Below, piece after piece: positions 1-8,775 of a stretch of DNA of 64,000 bases. Origin of the DNA: Brevibacterium sp. RIT 803. GTDB taxonomy: Bacteria > Actinomycetota > Actinomycetes > Actinomycetales > Brevibacteriaceae. A program made the position numbers and the translations under genes. The stretch is taken from positions 124,001 through 188,000 of the forward strand of contig NZ_JAFEMW010000003.1 of the NCBI RefSeq assembly GCF_016892625.1, read 5' to 3'. The notes beneath the pieces were generated by a model. The model was not told the DNA's origin and ran no database searches. It was given only the letters and a program-made list of their open reading frames with translations. Numbering within the stretch: position 1 is the first letter of the stretch; every line of letters starts with the position of its first letter.

Positions 1-547
1 CGAGGATGTCGACCGCATGAGCTGCCATGTCGGCTCCACGTTTGGGATCGTATGTTCCCAGCGGGATGCCGAGTGTCACGGTGGACCCGGTGGTATCGAC
101 AAGCATTTTCAGGCGTTCGAGATCATCCGGGGTAATTGTGGTTTGCTCGGAATGTTCGGGCTTCTCTGACCTTGACGTCCAAAAGGTTCGCCTATCGAGG
201 GCATTGCCACCGAAACGTAGAGCAGGTGAACCGAGTGTTTTCAATTGCTCGTCAAAGTTGGACTTCGCAGGGTCCAGACGCGAGTCGGCAAGGTCAGTGG
301 CTTCCAAGGAGATGCCGAGGTTATCGGCTCGTAGATCGCGGGACTTCTTACCCGTCGACGTGCTAACTATTGCTGATTCGCCATCGATCTCGCCACTGGA
401 GCTTTGCTCGAAGAGGGTCGGGGTCGGACTCGATCCTTCAGACGCCGACCTATTGTGAGCGGGCTGCTCATGGTCAGAATTCCCGGGAGAACAGCCGACG
501 AGAAGGAGAACGATTATTGTGCAGGCGGCGAATATTCTGGCCAGCAT
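1..547 (-). CDS. Secreted lipoprotein, glycoside-hydrolase-like (5' part only)
   Basis: Read on the minus strand from ATG at 547, an open frame runs off the left edge of the window. The first 20 residues are a lipoprotein signal: a hydrophobic stretch ending in the lipobox LLVGC, followed by a Ser/Pro-rich, probably disordered linker to about residue 60. After that comes a fold start reading RADNLGISLEATDLAD and later LRFGGNALDRRTFW, a pattern I associate with actinobacterial GH79/GH39-like beta-glucuronidase-type TIM barrels that open with a substrate-facing strand and an RxGG motif. A purine-rich ribosome site (GGGGGAG) lies 7 to 13 bases before the ATG. It is probably a membrane-anchored enzyme acting on extracellular or wall polysaccharide, which would suit the glycopolymer genes next door. 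The family call is by eye and the catalytic residues lie outside the window. Confidence 0.7.
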   Translation of the reverse strand, partial: MLARIFAACTIIVLLLVGCSPGNSDHEQPAHNRSASEGSSPTPTLFEQSSSGEIDGESAIVSTSTGKKSRDLRADNLGISLEATDLADSRLDPAKSNFDEQLKTLGSPALRFGGNALDRRTFWTSRSEKPEHSEQTTITPDDLERLKMLVDTTGSTVTLGIPLGTYDPKRGADMAAHAVDIL

Positions 548-729
548 CAGCCGACTCCCCCCCCTGTCCTACATGCGTCAATACAATCGGCCTGCGCCCC
601 GATACATGTTCCCATGAGAACCAGCGGCCGTATCTCAACTATCGCATAGTGTTTCGCTGTGGAATTCATCGGTTTCGCCGACCACGCGATCAGGTTGTCG
701 ATAATCTGTTTCGGTATTCGTCTGAATAA

Positions 730-1596
730 TCAATAGCCTTCAGTCCGGCCGATTCCGAACCCAGGAGTCCTGAAAGCAGAAAAGTCACCGGCTGCCAGGA
801 GGATCTGGGCCGCGGTCTTAACGCCGACTCCCGGCATGGACGTTAAGACCTGAAGAAGAGGGAGCGAATCAGCCAACGCTTCAGCTTCCGCTTCAATCTC
901 TTTGCGCTCAGTTTTCAACGCTTGGATTCTGGTTGCGTGTCGCGGCACCACGGACTCCGATGCCTCAGTGCCTGGCACGGTCACAGTCTGCTCAGCCAGT
1001 GCGTCAAAGATGGCATCGATGAGTGCCGATGGATCTTTACGAGTGTGGTTCTTCGCCCACCGCTTCACCCCAGACTTCCCAGCCGACCGCAGCCCAGCCG
1101 GCCCGCGATAACGGACCAACAGATCTAACACGATCGTCCTGGTCAGGACTGTGCCCTTGAAGACGCGCTCCAACGCAGGGTGGATCTGCAACAACAAGGA
1201 CCGCAGCCTGTTGATCGCTCTCGTGATGTCATGGGCAAGGTCCTCATCGGTTCCAGCCAGGACCTTGAGATTGGCCAAAACGTCGGACTCACGATCAACG
1301 GACCGAAGCGTGTGCGGCATGCTTCTGGCGGTGTCGGCGATGATGAACGCGTCCCGCGCATCAGTCTTCGCCTGCCCTGGATACAGGTCGGCAGCCTTGC
1401 GCATCGCAAGCCCGGGCAGGTAAGCAATATCGGCACCGCAGTCGTGCTGCAAGGTCGTAATCACGTCCCGAAGCGCACCCTCGTCCTGCGGAAGTTCGTG
1501 ATCGAAGACCCGCTCACCCATCGGATTGAGTCCGCACCCGTGATGGTTAGTTTTTCCGACGTCGAGGCCTAACCAGACGTCGTATTCGTTGTTCAT
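730..1596 (-). pseudogene. IS110-family transposase, degraded
   Basis: Starting at ATG 1596 the product opens with VWLGLDVGKTNHHGC, the first catalytic Asp motif of IS110-type DEDD recombinases, and contains YLPGLAM, YPGQAKTDARDAF and LTSMPGVGVKTAAQ, all hallmark IS110 stretches. Two defects show. The usual segment of about 25 residues with a VVDQPxTIGALP motif between the first domain and YLPGLAM is absent, so TLQHDCGADIAYLPG is joined in frame. The C-terminal Tnp20 part with the YAGLAPVTRRSG motif and catalytic serine is also missing: after DFSAF the frame runs into an unrelated tail and stops. Family members are about 400 residues; this one is 288. It should be inactive. The upstream extension to 1659 in the same frame has no family similarity. 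Confidence 0.85.
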
Positions 1597-1830
1597 GACA
1601 GTCCTCCTCGACCATCCACACCAGTGGCCGTTGGTTGTCATGACACCCGATGCTGGCACCCACGTTATGACGAGACCTCAACACGAAGTTGGGTCGAGCC
1701 CCTATCAGCAGTCAACCCGCGTCCTGGATTCCTGGCGGCAACACCCCCCGGATCATCAATGACAGGGCAAATCAGCCATACCAGGACCAGCGACCAGGCC
1801 CTGTTCGGGGCCTGCCAATAAATATAGGGG
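730..1830 (-). mobile_element. Remnant of an IS110-family insertion sequence
   Basis: The element consists of the decayed transposase plus the non-coding leader upstream of it (about 1597-1830). IS110 elements lack long terminal inverted repeats, so the ends cannot be fixed by sight; the right end is a guess based on where the GC-rich, hairpin-containing leader gives way to ordinary intergenic sequence. It lies between a glycosidase gene and a glycopolymer gene, fitting an insertion at the edge of a variable locus. Confidence 0.55.
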
Positions 1831-2095
1831 CACCCCCCTGCTGAAGTGGCTAGCCGCCGTAGAACCGTCCTGAAAGCGCCATCAGGGGAATAATCGCCAA
1901 GTTGGACGGCCGCATTTCCGATCATGGTTTTGATGTGGCTGCGTCTCGATCCGGCTCAATAGGATCGCGGAACTGAGTATAGGGAGCCATAGCCATCAGG
2001 ACGAATGAAGCAAAGCGCTAGAATCGCCTAAAAGACAAACCTGACCGACAGCTGCCAGTCGGCAACCGTGATCACACCAGCCGAAAGCAACAGCA
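1597..2095. other. Non-coding stretch: IS110 leader and upstream region of the TagF fusion gene
   Basis: No convincing gene is present. A compact hairpin lies at 1795-1814 (arms CAGGCCC and GGGCCTG, six-base loop TGTTCG). It sits in the long leader of the IS110 transposase, where related elements encode the guide (bridge) RNA; the assignment is inferred from family knowledge. From about 1926 on the sequence is the presumed promoter region of the large plus-strand gene at 2096; no strong -35/-10 pair stands out. Confidence 0.45.
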
Positions 2096-5000
2096 ATGAC
2101 AGATGAGCCCTCGACCGTCACGATGCGCAAAATGACCGGAGCCCGCCTGGGAAAATATCTGGAGCACCGCGGCCGACTTGAAGCCGCTCTATCGATCTAT
2201 CGACGCGCGTTCGCCTCTCCGCTGGCGCCAAGGGAAGCTTGGGCCATCGGAAACTGTCTCTATCGATTGCAACGGTATGAAGAGGCTCTACCTCTTCTGA
2301 GGGTCGCCGCCATTGAAGATGGGGGCGCCGAACAGCGCATCAACCGATATCTCAACGCTGTCGACTACATTGGGGATTACGCGGTCGAATTCGACGCCTT
2401 AGACGACTCTTCGTCGCTCAAATCGAAGGTCTCAAAGCGGCATGCCAGGCATTTGGAGAGGTTAGGCGACAGCGAAGGCGCGCTTGCAGCTTATCTGGCT
2501 TCCAACTCGTCGGATGATGTCGAGGTTCTCGACAAAGTCGATCAGCTGACCCCAGCCTCTGCGCCGGCATGGCAGCGCATCGAACGGCACAACGCAACAG
2601 CTGACTTCCACCGCCGCGACTCGACGTGGTTGCGAAAGCTCGGAGACCTGCTGTTCGAAGCTCACAAATTTGCTGAAGCCGGCGAGGCATACTCGCAACT
2701 GCTCTCGGTCGATGACTCGTCTTCTTGGGACTCCTACTGCGCGGGACTCAGCTTAGAGTTGGCAGGCAACCCTGACTATCAAAAACACTATGAACTCGCA
2801 CGGCAACTCGACTCCTCGCTGGACGCGGAGACATATGGAATCGGCGTTTTCCATGAGAAAGCACTACGCTACAAGCGGGCCGGACACGCGTATCGGGCCG
2901 AAGCCGATCAGACACTCTCACCAGCAACTCGTGCAGAGCTGCTACGCCGAGCTGCTCTAACCTTCCAAGGTGCGTTTGACCTGAAGGAAGCGGAGTCTGA
3001 CATTCTGCGGGCAATCGCCCTACGGCCGCAACGACCTGAATTGCACGCCTTGTTGTCACTCAATTCCTATCTACTCAACGACTTCTCCAATGCATCCGCA
3101 TCTGCAGTACGCGCCCGACGGCTCGGCGACACCAGCGCAGAAATCAAAAATCTCAATTTTCTGAGCTACGTTCGCACCGGAGAATTCGAACGGGCCGTCA
3201 CGTCCTTCCTTGACAAGAGCATCGAGGAATTGCGAGTGGCGTTCGATAGAGGTTCAAACAATGAGGAATCGGCTCCAGGATCGATCGTCGTGCCACAGGA
3301 TCTCCCGGACATCGAGTCACACCGCCAATGGTCCCAGGTTCTGCTTGACGCAGGACTTTTGGCTGCCTCAGCCGACCTCTTGACGATCGGTATGGAGCGA
3401 TATCAGGCGCATTTCGAGCACTCGGATGCGCTGCAGGCCGCCAGCGCGCTAATGTTAACGGGCCGAGCCGAGGAGGCTGCCCGCCTCATTCACCAATCCA
3501 TTCGCTACACCGATCCTGTCCCGAAGATCTATGGCAATCCGAAAGTCCCGGGCCTTGGAACGATCTTCATGTATCGGTCGTGGCTGGACACCGAGCCGAT
3601 TCGGCCGAAGGACATCCTATTCGAGTCCAATCTCGGCCTAACCGTCGATTGCAACCCACTGGCCATCTACCGGTACATCCGTGACAACGAGTACGACGAC
3701 TTCACGTTCTACTGGGCCGTCGACAAAGACACTGTCGTCCCGATCGATGTCTGGCAGGATCCAAATACCGTCATCGTCAGAAAGAACTCGTCTCGATACG
3801 TCAAGCTCCTAGCGACGGCCGGATACCTGGTGAATAACTCAACTCTACCGACATACTACGTCCGGCGTTCCGAGCAACAGTATCTGATGACCTGGCACGG
3901 CACCCCTTTCAAGACACTCGGAAAAGACCAGCCCGAGCTACTCGGCCACGCTAATATGACCAGGAACCTTCTCCAAGCTTCCATCGTGTTGCATCCCAAC
4001 AGCCATACGCAGCGTGTTCTCATGGAAAGTTGCGATGTCGCTGAACTCGCAACGGCAAAGTCTGTGATTACCGGCTATCCACGCAATGATGCCCTCAATG
4101 GTCACAAAGCAGAGAGCAACCAGCGCAGCGAGAAGCCATTCGCGCTCTATGCTCCGACTTGGAAGCCCGATACCGAGCTGTCTGACCAGGCAGCTTCTGT
4201 CGCCGAGGTCGTCAGCGCATTTGAAGCTCACGGCTACGACGTCGCCGTCCGAGCCCATCACTACGTGGAATCGAAACTCGCCGAACTCGCCCCGGACGTC
4301 AGCACAGTACCGCGAAACACCCCGACGAATGACTTGCTACCCCAGGTCGACGTGCTTGTCACCGATTATTCGAGCATCTACTTCGATTTCGCCATTCTGC
4401 GCCGACCGATTATCTTCTTCGTCCCGGATTGGGACGACTACACAACCGCACGCGGAGCCTACTTCGCGGAGGATCACCTTCCGGGGCTCGTCTGCCGGAC
4501 ACCTGCGAACCTCAAAGAAGCGATTGAACGTCTGGACACGGATCCTCATGAGGCTCGGCCAGCTGAGTCGTTCATCAAGGAATATGCCCCGCAAGACGAC
4601 GGGCAAGCCAGCGCGCGTGCCACTGACCTCCTGCTGAGAGGCGATCGTGCGGGCTCAACCTCCGCCTTCGCCTCCGCGGCTACACAGAAGAACGTGCTAT
4701 TCCGACAGAGCTTCATCCCCAACGGGATGACTTCTTCGTTTGTGAATCTGGCGAGATGCCTGCCACGTGAGAAATATCGTCCGTTCGTACTTACAGATGC
4801 AATTGCCGTGCGGTCGGATGATGCTCGGGGCGAGATGGTCAGGTCGCTACCACGCGATGTGGGTGTCATAGGTCGGATCGGAGGGCACGCTGTTTCACGC
4901 AAAGAACACCTCGCGCTCCGTGCCATCTCCGGCGATTCCTCGGCGATCAGTGATGAGGCAAGGCGCATCCGCAGAGAATCTTTCGAGTTCGAGGCATCAC

Positions 5001-5863
5001 GCGTGACTGGAAACGCCCAATTCGACAAGGTCATCGAATACGACGGCTATTCCTCATTCATGGCAAATATAGTTCTGGGGCATGCCAGTCGCACACGCGC
5101 GACTGGGCTTCTTCTCCACTCGGATCTCAAACGCGAAGCGGCACTGCGGTTTCCCGAGATCTACAGAATCATAGACCAAATTTCTGAGTTCGATCGCGTC
5201 GCCGCGGTCTCACCCTCATTAGCCGAGATCAACGAGGAGGGGTTAGCTTCCCTCGGTGCCGGGAGCCCAACAATCGGTCATGTTCGAAACGTCATTGACG
5301 CCGAATCGATGACCCGGCGCTCGTCGGAGCCTATAGCTCCTGACTTGCGAGGATTCCTTGAGAGTTCCGGCGAGTTGATCATCTTCCTGGGGCGACTTTC
5401 GCCGGAGAAGAATCTCGCAGATACAATTCGTGCATTCGCAAAGGTGCATGCGAACCGTTCCCATGTCCGTCTACTAATCATCGGGGATGGCCCCGAGCGC
5501 GCGAAGCTGGGTGCGCTGGCTAAGACTCTGCTTCCCAACGGTTCGTATAGATTCGCGGGCCACCGAAGCAATCCATTCCCCTATCTGGCCGCAGCAGACG
5601 CGCTAGTCATGTCATCCTTCCATGAAGGCCAGCCAATGGTCATTCTCGAAGCACTGACATTACGCACCCCGACAGTGGCCATGCACATCCCGACACTGTC
5701 TGAATTCGAAGACCTGCCTGGGGTCGTCGTCTCTGACTTCGACGCCGATTCACTCGCGCTGAAGATCGGTTCCGTGCTATCGGACTCTCCTGCCGTCGGC
5801 TTCGACCCAGCGGTATACGTCGAATCCGTTCTCAGCGAGTTTGATCTCGCGTTCGGACAATAG
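2096..5863 (+). CDS. TPR / CDP-glycerol glycerophosphotransferase / GT4 glycosyltransferase fusion
   Basis: A 1255-residue protein with three parts. Residues 1-460 are helical TPR-like repeats (for example LEAALSIYRRAF and YEEALPLLRVAA). Residues 480-830 form a TagF-type CDP-polyol phosphotransferase, shown by LMTWHGTPFKTLGK near 597 and VTDYSSIYFDF near 755, the conserved His and Asp-Ser motifs of the family. Residues 860-1250 are a GT-B GT4 glycosyltransferase with FLGRLSPEKN near 1099, LLIIGDGPE and FHEGQPMVILEAL near 1178. It probably polymerises or decorates a poly(glycerol phosphate)-type wall polymer at the cytoplasmic membrane, with the TPR part acting as scaffold. ATG 2096 has only a weak ribosome site. 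The next gene on the same strand follows 97 bases later. Acceptor and polyol are not predictable from sequence. Confidence 0.85.
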   Translation: MTDEPSTVTMRKMTGARLGKYLEHRGRLEAALSIYRRAFASPLAPREAWAIGNCLYRLQRYEEALPLLRVAAIEDGGAEQRINRYLNAVDYIGDYAVEFDALDDSSSLKSKVSKRHARHLERLGDSEGALAAYLASNSSDDVEVLDKVDQLTPASAPAWQRIERHNATADFHRRDSTWLRKLGDLLFEAHKFAEAGEAYSQLLSVDDSSSWDSYCAGLSLELAGNPDYQKHYELARQLDSSLDAETYGIGVFHEKALRYKRAGHAYRAEADQTLSPATRAELLRRAALTFQGAFDLKEAESDILRAIALRPQRPELHALLSLNSYLLNDFSNASASAVRARRLGDTSAEIKNLNFLSYVRTGEFERAVTSFLDKSIEELRVAFDRGSNNEESAPGSIVVPQDLPDIESHRQWSQVLLDAGLLAASADLLTIGMERYQAHFEHSDALQAASALMLTGRAEEAARLIHQSIRYTDPVPKIYGNPKVPGLGTIFMYRSWLDTEPIRPKDILFESNLGLTVDCNPLAIYRYIRDNEYDDFTFYWAVDKDTVVPIDVWQDPNTVIVRKNSSRYVKLLATAGYLVNNSTLPTYYVRRSEQQYLMTWHGTPFKTLGKDQPELLGHANMTRNLLQASIVLHPNSHTQRVLMESCDVAELATAKSVITGYPRNDALNGHKAESNQRSEKPFALYAPTWKPDTELSDQAASVAEVVSAFEAHGYDVAVRAHHYVESKLAELAPDVSTVPRNTPTNDLLPQVDVLVTDYSSIYFDFAILRRPIIFFVPDWDDYTTARGAYFAEDHLPGLVCRTPANLKEAIERLDTDPHEARPAESFIKEYAPQDDGQASARATDLLLRGDRAGSTSAFASAATQKNVLFRQSFIPNGMTSSFVNLARCLPREKYRPFVLTDAIAVRSDDARGEMVRSLPRDVGVIGRIGGHAVSRKEHLALRAISGDSSAISDEARRIRRESFEFEASRVTGNAQFDKVIEYDGYSSFMANIVLGHASRTRATGLLLHSDLKREAALRFPEIYRIIDQISEFDRVAAVSPSLAEINEEGLASLGAGSPTIGHVRNVIDAESMTRRSSEPIAPDLRGFLESSGELIIFLGRLSPEKNLADTIRAFAKVHANRSHVRLLIIGDGPERAKLGALAKTLLPNGSYRFAGHRSNPFPYLAAADALVMSSFHEGQPMVILEALTLRTPTVAMHIPTLSEFEDLPGVVVSDFDADSLALKIGSVLSDSPAVGFDPAVYVESVLSEFDLAFGQ

Positions 5864-5960
5864 CGGAACACGGCCTGAGTTCAGCAGGCCTCATACGAGC
5901 TCAGAACTAGCTTTCCGGCCGAAGGGCGAACTCAACAGTACTCGAAATAAGGTGGAAGCT

Positions 5961-7592
5961 GTGAAGGATACGCAGGAACAAAAACACAAGGATTCGTGGG
6001 GGAGGAAGTGGCTTCAGACAGTCACGGACAGGGAAGAGCGCAAACAGCTGTTCCACGAGTTCCAGCAGACAGTCGATTGTCACCCCGAAATCATCTTCTA
6101 TGAGAGCATGTCCGGTGCAAAAATGATGGACAGCCCTTTCTCCATCTTCGAGCATCTGTTCGAATGCCCTCCAACCGACAGCGGCTATCTTCACGTGTGG
6201 TCCGCCAGGTCTCAGGAAGTTGTTCCGCTACGGTATAGCGATCTCGATTCCGTGGTCACGGTGCGACGTCACACTCCAGCATATTTCTACTATCTCGCGC
6301 GGGCCAAGTACGTCATTAGTAATTCGGCATTGCCCGAATACTTCGTTCGTCGGCCAGAACAGCGCTACCTCAATACATGGCATGGGATCGGCTACAAGAC
6401 GCTAGGACGCACCGACCGGAATCCCTTGGGAGCTGCTCTCGCAGTGTCGAACATGCTTCAGGCAACACATGTGATTAGTCCATGCGAGTTCATGACCGGA
6501 ATCCATCTTAATGGATTCTCCATGGCCAATACGTTCGCAGGTAAGTTTGCAGAAACAGGATACCCTCGGATCGACGCTACTTTGAACGCCAGCGAATCCG
6601 ATAAGAATGAGCTGTATTCGATCCTGGGGTGTAAGTCTCAAGAGCGAATCGTCACTTATGCTCCAACTTGGAGAGGCGAGGCATTCGATGTCGACCGCCT
6701 GCGATCTGACCTGCACAGTCTGGCACAACTAGACTGCACAGTCGTCTTCCTGGGGCACCACCTTATGCTCAAATATGTCAGTCTTGACATCCTGGACGAA
6801 GTTGTCGTTCCTCCGGAAGACGTAAACACCAACCGACTGCTGTCAATCACTGATGTTCTCATCACGGATTATTCGAGCATCTTCTTTGATTTCCTAGTAA
6901 CCGACCGCCCCATCGTTCACTATGTCTACGATTACGCCGAGTATTCGATCAACCGCGGGCTTAACCTCACAAAGGACGAATTACCGGGGCTCGTTGCTTC
7001 CACCTCGGACGAACTCATCACCGCTGTTTCGTGGTCACTAACCACGGGACTAGGCGCCACTGGAAACTATCGTGACCACTTGGCTCGGTTCAATCCCCAT
7101 GATTCTGGCGACAGCACCCGCCGAGTAGTCGACTGGTTTCTCCGAGATCGCACAGCGTTGGTACGTCAGCTCGAGGGGATCAACGAACACCCTCGAATCG
7201 TTTTCTGGGGCGGTCGCCTTGGCGCCGACGAAGTCCTCGACACCTACTTTCGGGAGATGAAGACCACTGCTGAAAATAACGACGCAGATGTGTCGCTTTT
7301 CATTTCTCGATCGGTACGCAGAAACCAAGCAGCTATGAAATGGATCCGTTACTTGGGGCCATCGATCTCAATCATTGTGCGCGACGAATACTCATTCGGA
7401 ATGACGGCTGACGAGCGTGCTGCGCGCGAGGTGGCGGGAACGCAACGATCTGGTCTGGAAACGTTGGCCTACGACAGGATTTATCAGCGGGAGTACCGAC
7501 GAATGTTCGGAGACACGCGATTCGACGAGGTCCTCCAGTTCCCCGGTCTCTCACACTTCTGGAAACGACTTTCCCAGGAAGCCTATAAGTGA
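5961..7592 (+). CDS. CDP-glycerol glycerophosphotransferase (TagF-like), apparently truncated
   Basis: The frame is open from TTG 5841 inside the preceding gene, but GTG 5961 is preceded by AAGGTGG at a spacing of five bases, so I start there (543 residues). Residues 30-410 are a TagF-type polymerase with NTWHGIGYKTLGR near 139 and LITDYSSIFFDF near 299. From about residue 415 the protein enters what looks like the N-terminal Rossmann half of a GT4 domain (RIVFWGGRLGAD, then REYRRMFGDTRFDEVLQFPG), but it stops at AYK before any nucleotide-sugar-binding half. The stop lies 15 bases from the end of an opposite-strand pseudogene, so a deletion or recombination junction near 7590 has probably removed the rest. 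The polymerase domain itself looks intact and may still work. Confidence 0.8.
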   Translation: MKDTQEQKHKDSWGRKWLQTVTDREERKQLFHEFQQTVDCHPEIIFYESMSGAKMMDSPFSIFEHLFECPPTDSGYLHVWSARSQEVVPLRYSDLDSVVTVRRHTPAYFYYLARAKYVISNSALPEYFVRRPEQRYLNTWHGIGYKTLGRTDRNPLGAALAVSNMLQATHVISPCEFMTGIHLNGFSMANTFAGKFAETGYPRIDATLNASESDKNELYSILGCKSQERIVTYAPTWRGEAFDVDRLRSDLHSLAQLDCTVVFLGHHLMLKYVSLDILDEVVVPPEDVNTNRLLSITDVLITDYSSIFFDFLVTDRPIVHYVYDYAEYSINRGLNLTKDELPGLVASTSDELITAVSWSLTTGLGATGNYRDHLARFNPHDSGDSTRRVVDWFLRDRTALVRQLEGINEHPRIVFWGGRLGADEVLDTYFREMKTTAENNDADVSLFISRSVRRNQAAMKWIRYLGPSISIIVRDEYSFGMTADERAAREVAGTQRSGLETLAYDRIYQREYRRMFGDTRFDEVLQFPGLSHFWKRLSQEAYK

Positions 7593-7607
7593 ACCGTCAC
7601 ATCGGTG

Positions 7608-8643
7608 CTACGGAATCGAGAGTGCGCCGACCGGAATTTCCAAACCGAGAAGTAACGAATTGATGGCCATGACTTGAGCATAGATTGTCTTCGGCGCCAC
7701 ATCAGGATGCTTATTGATGCCGGTGTTCTGCGAATCGAAGATGGTCATTCTCTCCTGCAGCGGCTCGATCACCTCGGACGTGTAGGCGAACTGCGGAGAA
7801 CGGACTGAAGTGATAAGAACTGAGCCCAGTTCGGGTGCGTTCCGATCACGCGAAATCTCGGTAAAAAGCTCTTGGAATACTTCCTGTTTTGACCGCGGAA
7901 AGGCACCGCCTGCCGTGAAGTGATAGTCATTTTTGTAGGTTTCGTACTAATCGTCCGACAGAATCGGGTCGACCGCTACATAACGCCAGCCACCGGCAAT
8001 CCCGTGATAGACAGCACCGGTACCACCCTTGGATGCCCCGTAGATCACAACCTTGTCACTAGGAACAGCGAATCGATTCACCATTTCGTCGATCAGTCGG
8101 TAGATGTTGAAGCTGTTCTCAGGAAGTGCGGTCGTGTCTAGGTAGAAGGCCCCTTTGACTCCCCCTATGTCAGCCACTCGGAACACTGCGGTATGCGGCG
8201 CTAAGTACTTCTGTAGCGTCGCGAAAGACGGCCGAAAATAGCGAATCAGTCGCGCTCGTGAACTGACTGGTGAGAAAACCACCACAAGCCTCTCAACTCG
8301 ATCACTGAGGGGGGTCTTCTAAAGTGTAGAAAATCCCGCCGGACGACACGCTGATGGCTCCGCTTTTCACCGCCGGCCAATGATGGCGCAGACGGTCATG
8401 ACGGATGAAACGGCTCTCTCCGTCCGCGTGGTAATAGAGCGAATAGCCGAGATTCGTCAGTTTCAGAATCAGAAGTTTGGCTCGCGCATCTGACAGGGCG
8501 ATCTTCATGAGATCCCGCCTCGGGTCCAGACCGGGAGCCGACTGCACACGGAAATAGCGCGGTAGCCCCTCGTTTTCGGCGACGGCGAGATCGATGTCGC
8601 CGGGCCCCTTGTGGGCGACAATCCATAGGATGCTGTTCTTCAC
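7608..8643 (-). pseudogene. Asp2/XcbB-CpsF-like alpha/beta-hydrolase gene, broken
   Basis: Minus-strand reading from GTG 8643 gives a coherent protein of about 345 residues only if two lesions are repaired. First, a run of six C (plus-strand G 8309-8314) shifts the frame; with five C the text reads EDPLSDRVERLVVVFSP without interruption. Second, an in-frame TAG at 7949-7947 interrupts DPILSDD and YETYKNDYHFTAGG; the frame then continues to a TAG at 7610-7608 after LEIPVGALSIP. The core YGASKGGTGAVYHG is the nucleophile elbow of an alpha/beta-hydrolase fold as seen in the accessory-Sec Asp2 and capsule XcbB/CpsF families, which occur in surface-glycan loci. With two lesions the gene is most likely dead, although one could be a sequencing error. 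The normal role would be glycan modification; this is inferred. Confidence 0.75.
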
Positions 8644-8775
8644 GGCTACACGTTACCCCCATGCGAGTACGCTCGGATCCGGTGGCGAGAATCTACCAAT
8701 TTGTAATGTGGATCAGGGCTCTACTATGGCAGCAAGCGATGTACGGTGAATATCATTTGCGTACGTGAAGACACT

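Noticed and set aside
1665-1925. Open frame of 86 codons beside the IS110 remnant
   Set aside because: No family features, no ribosome site; it overlaps the presumed non-coding leader of the element.
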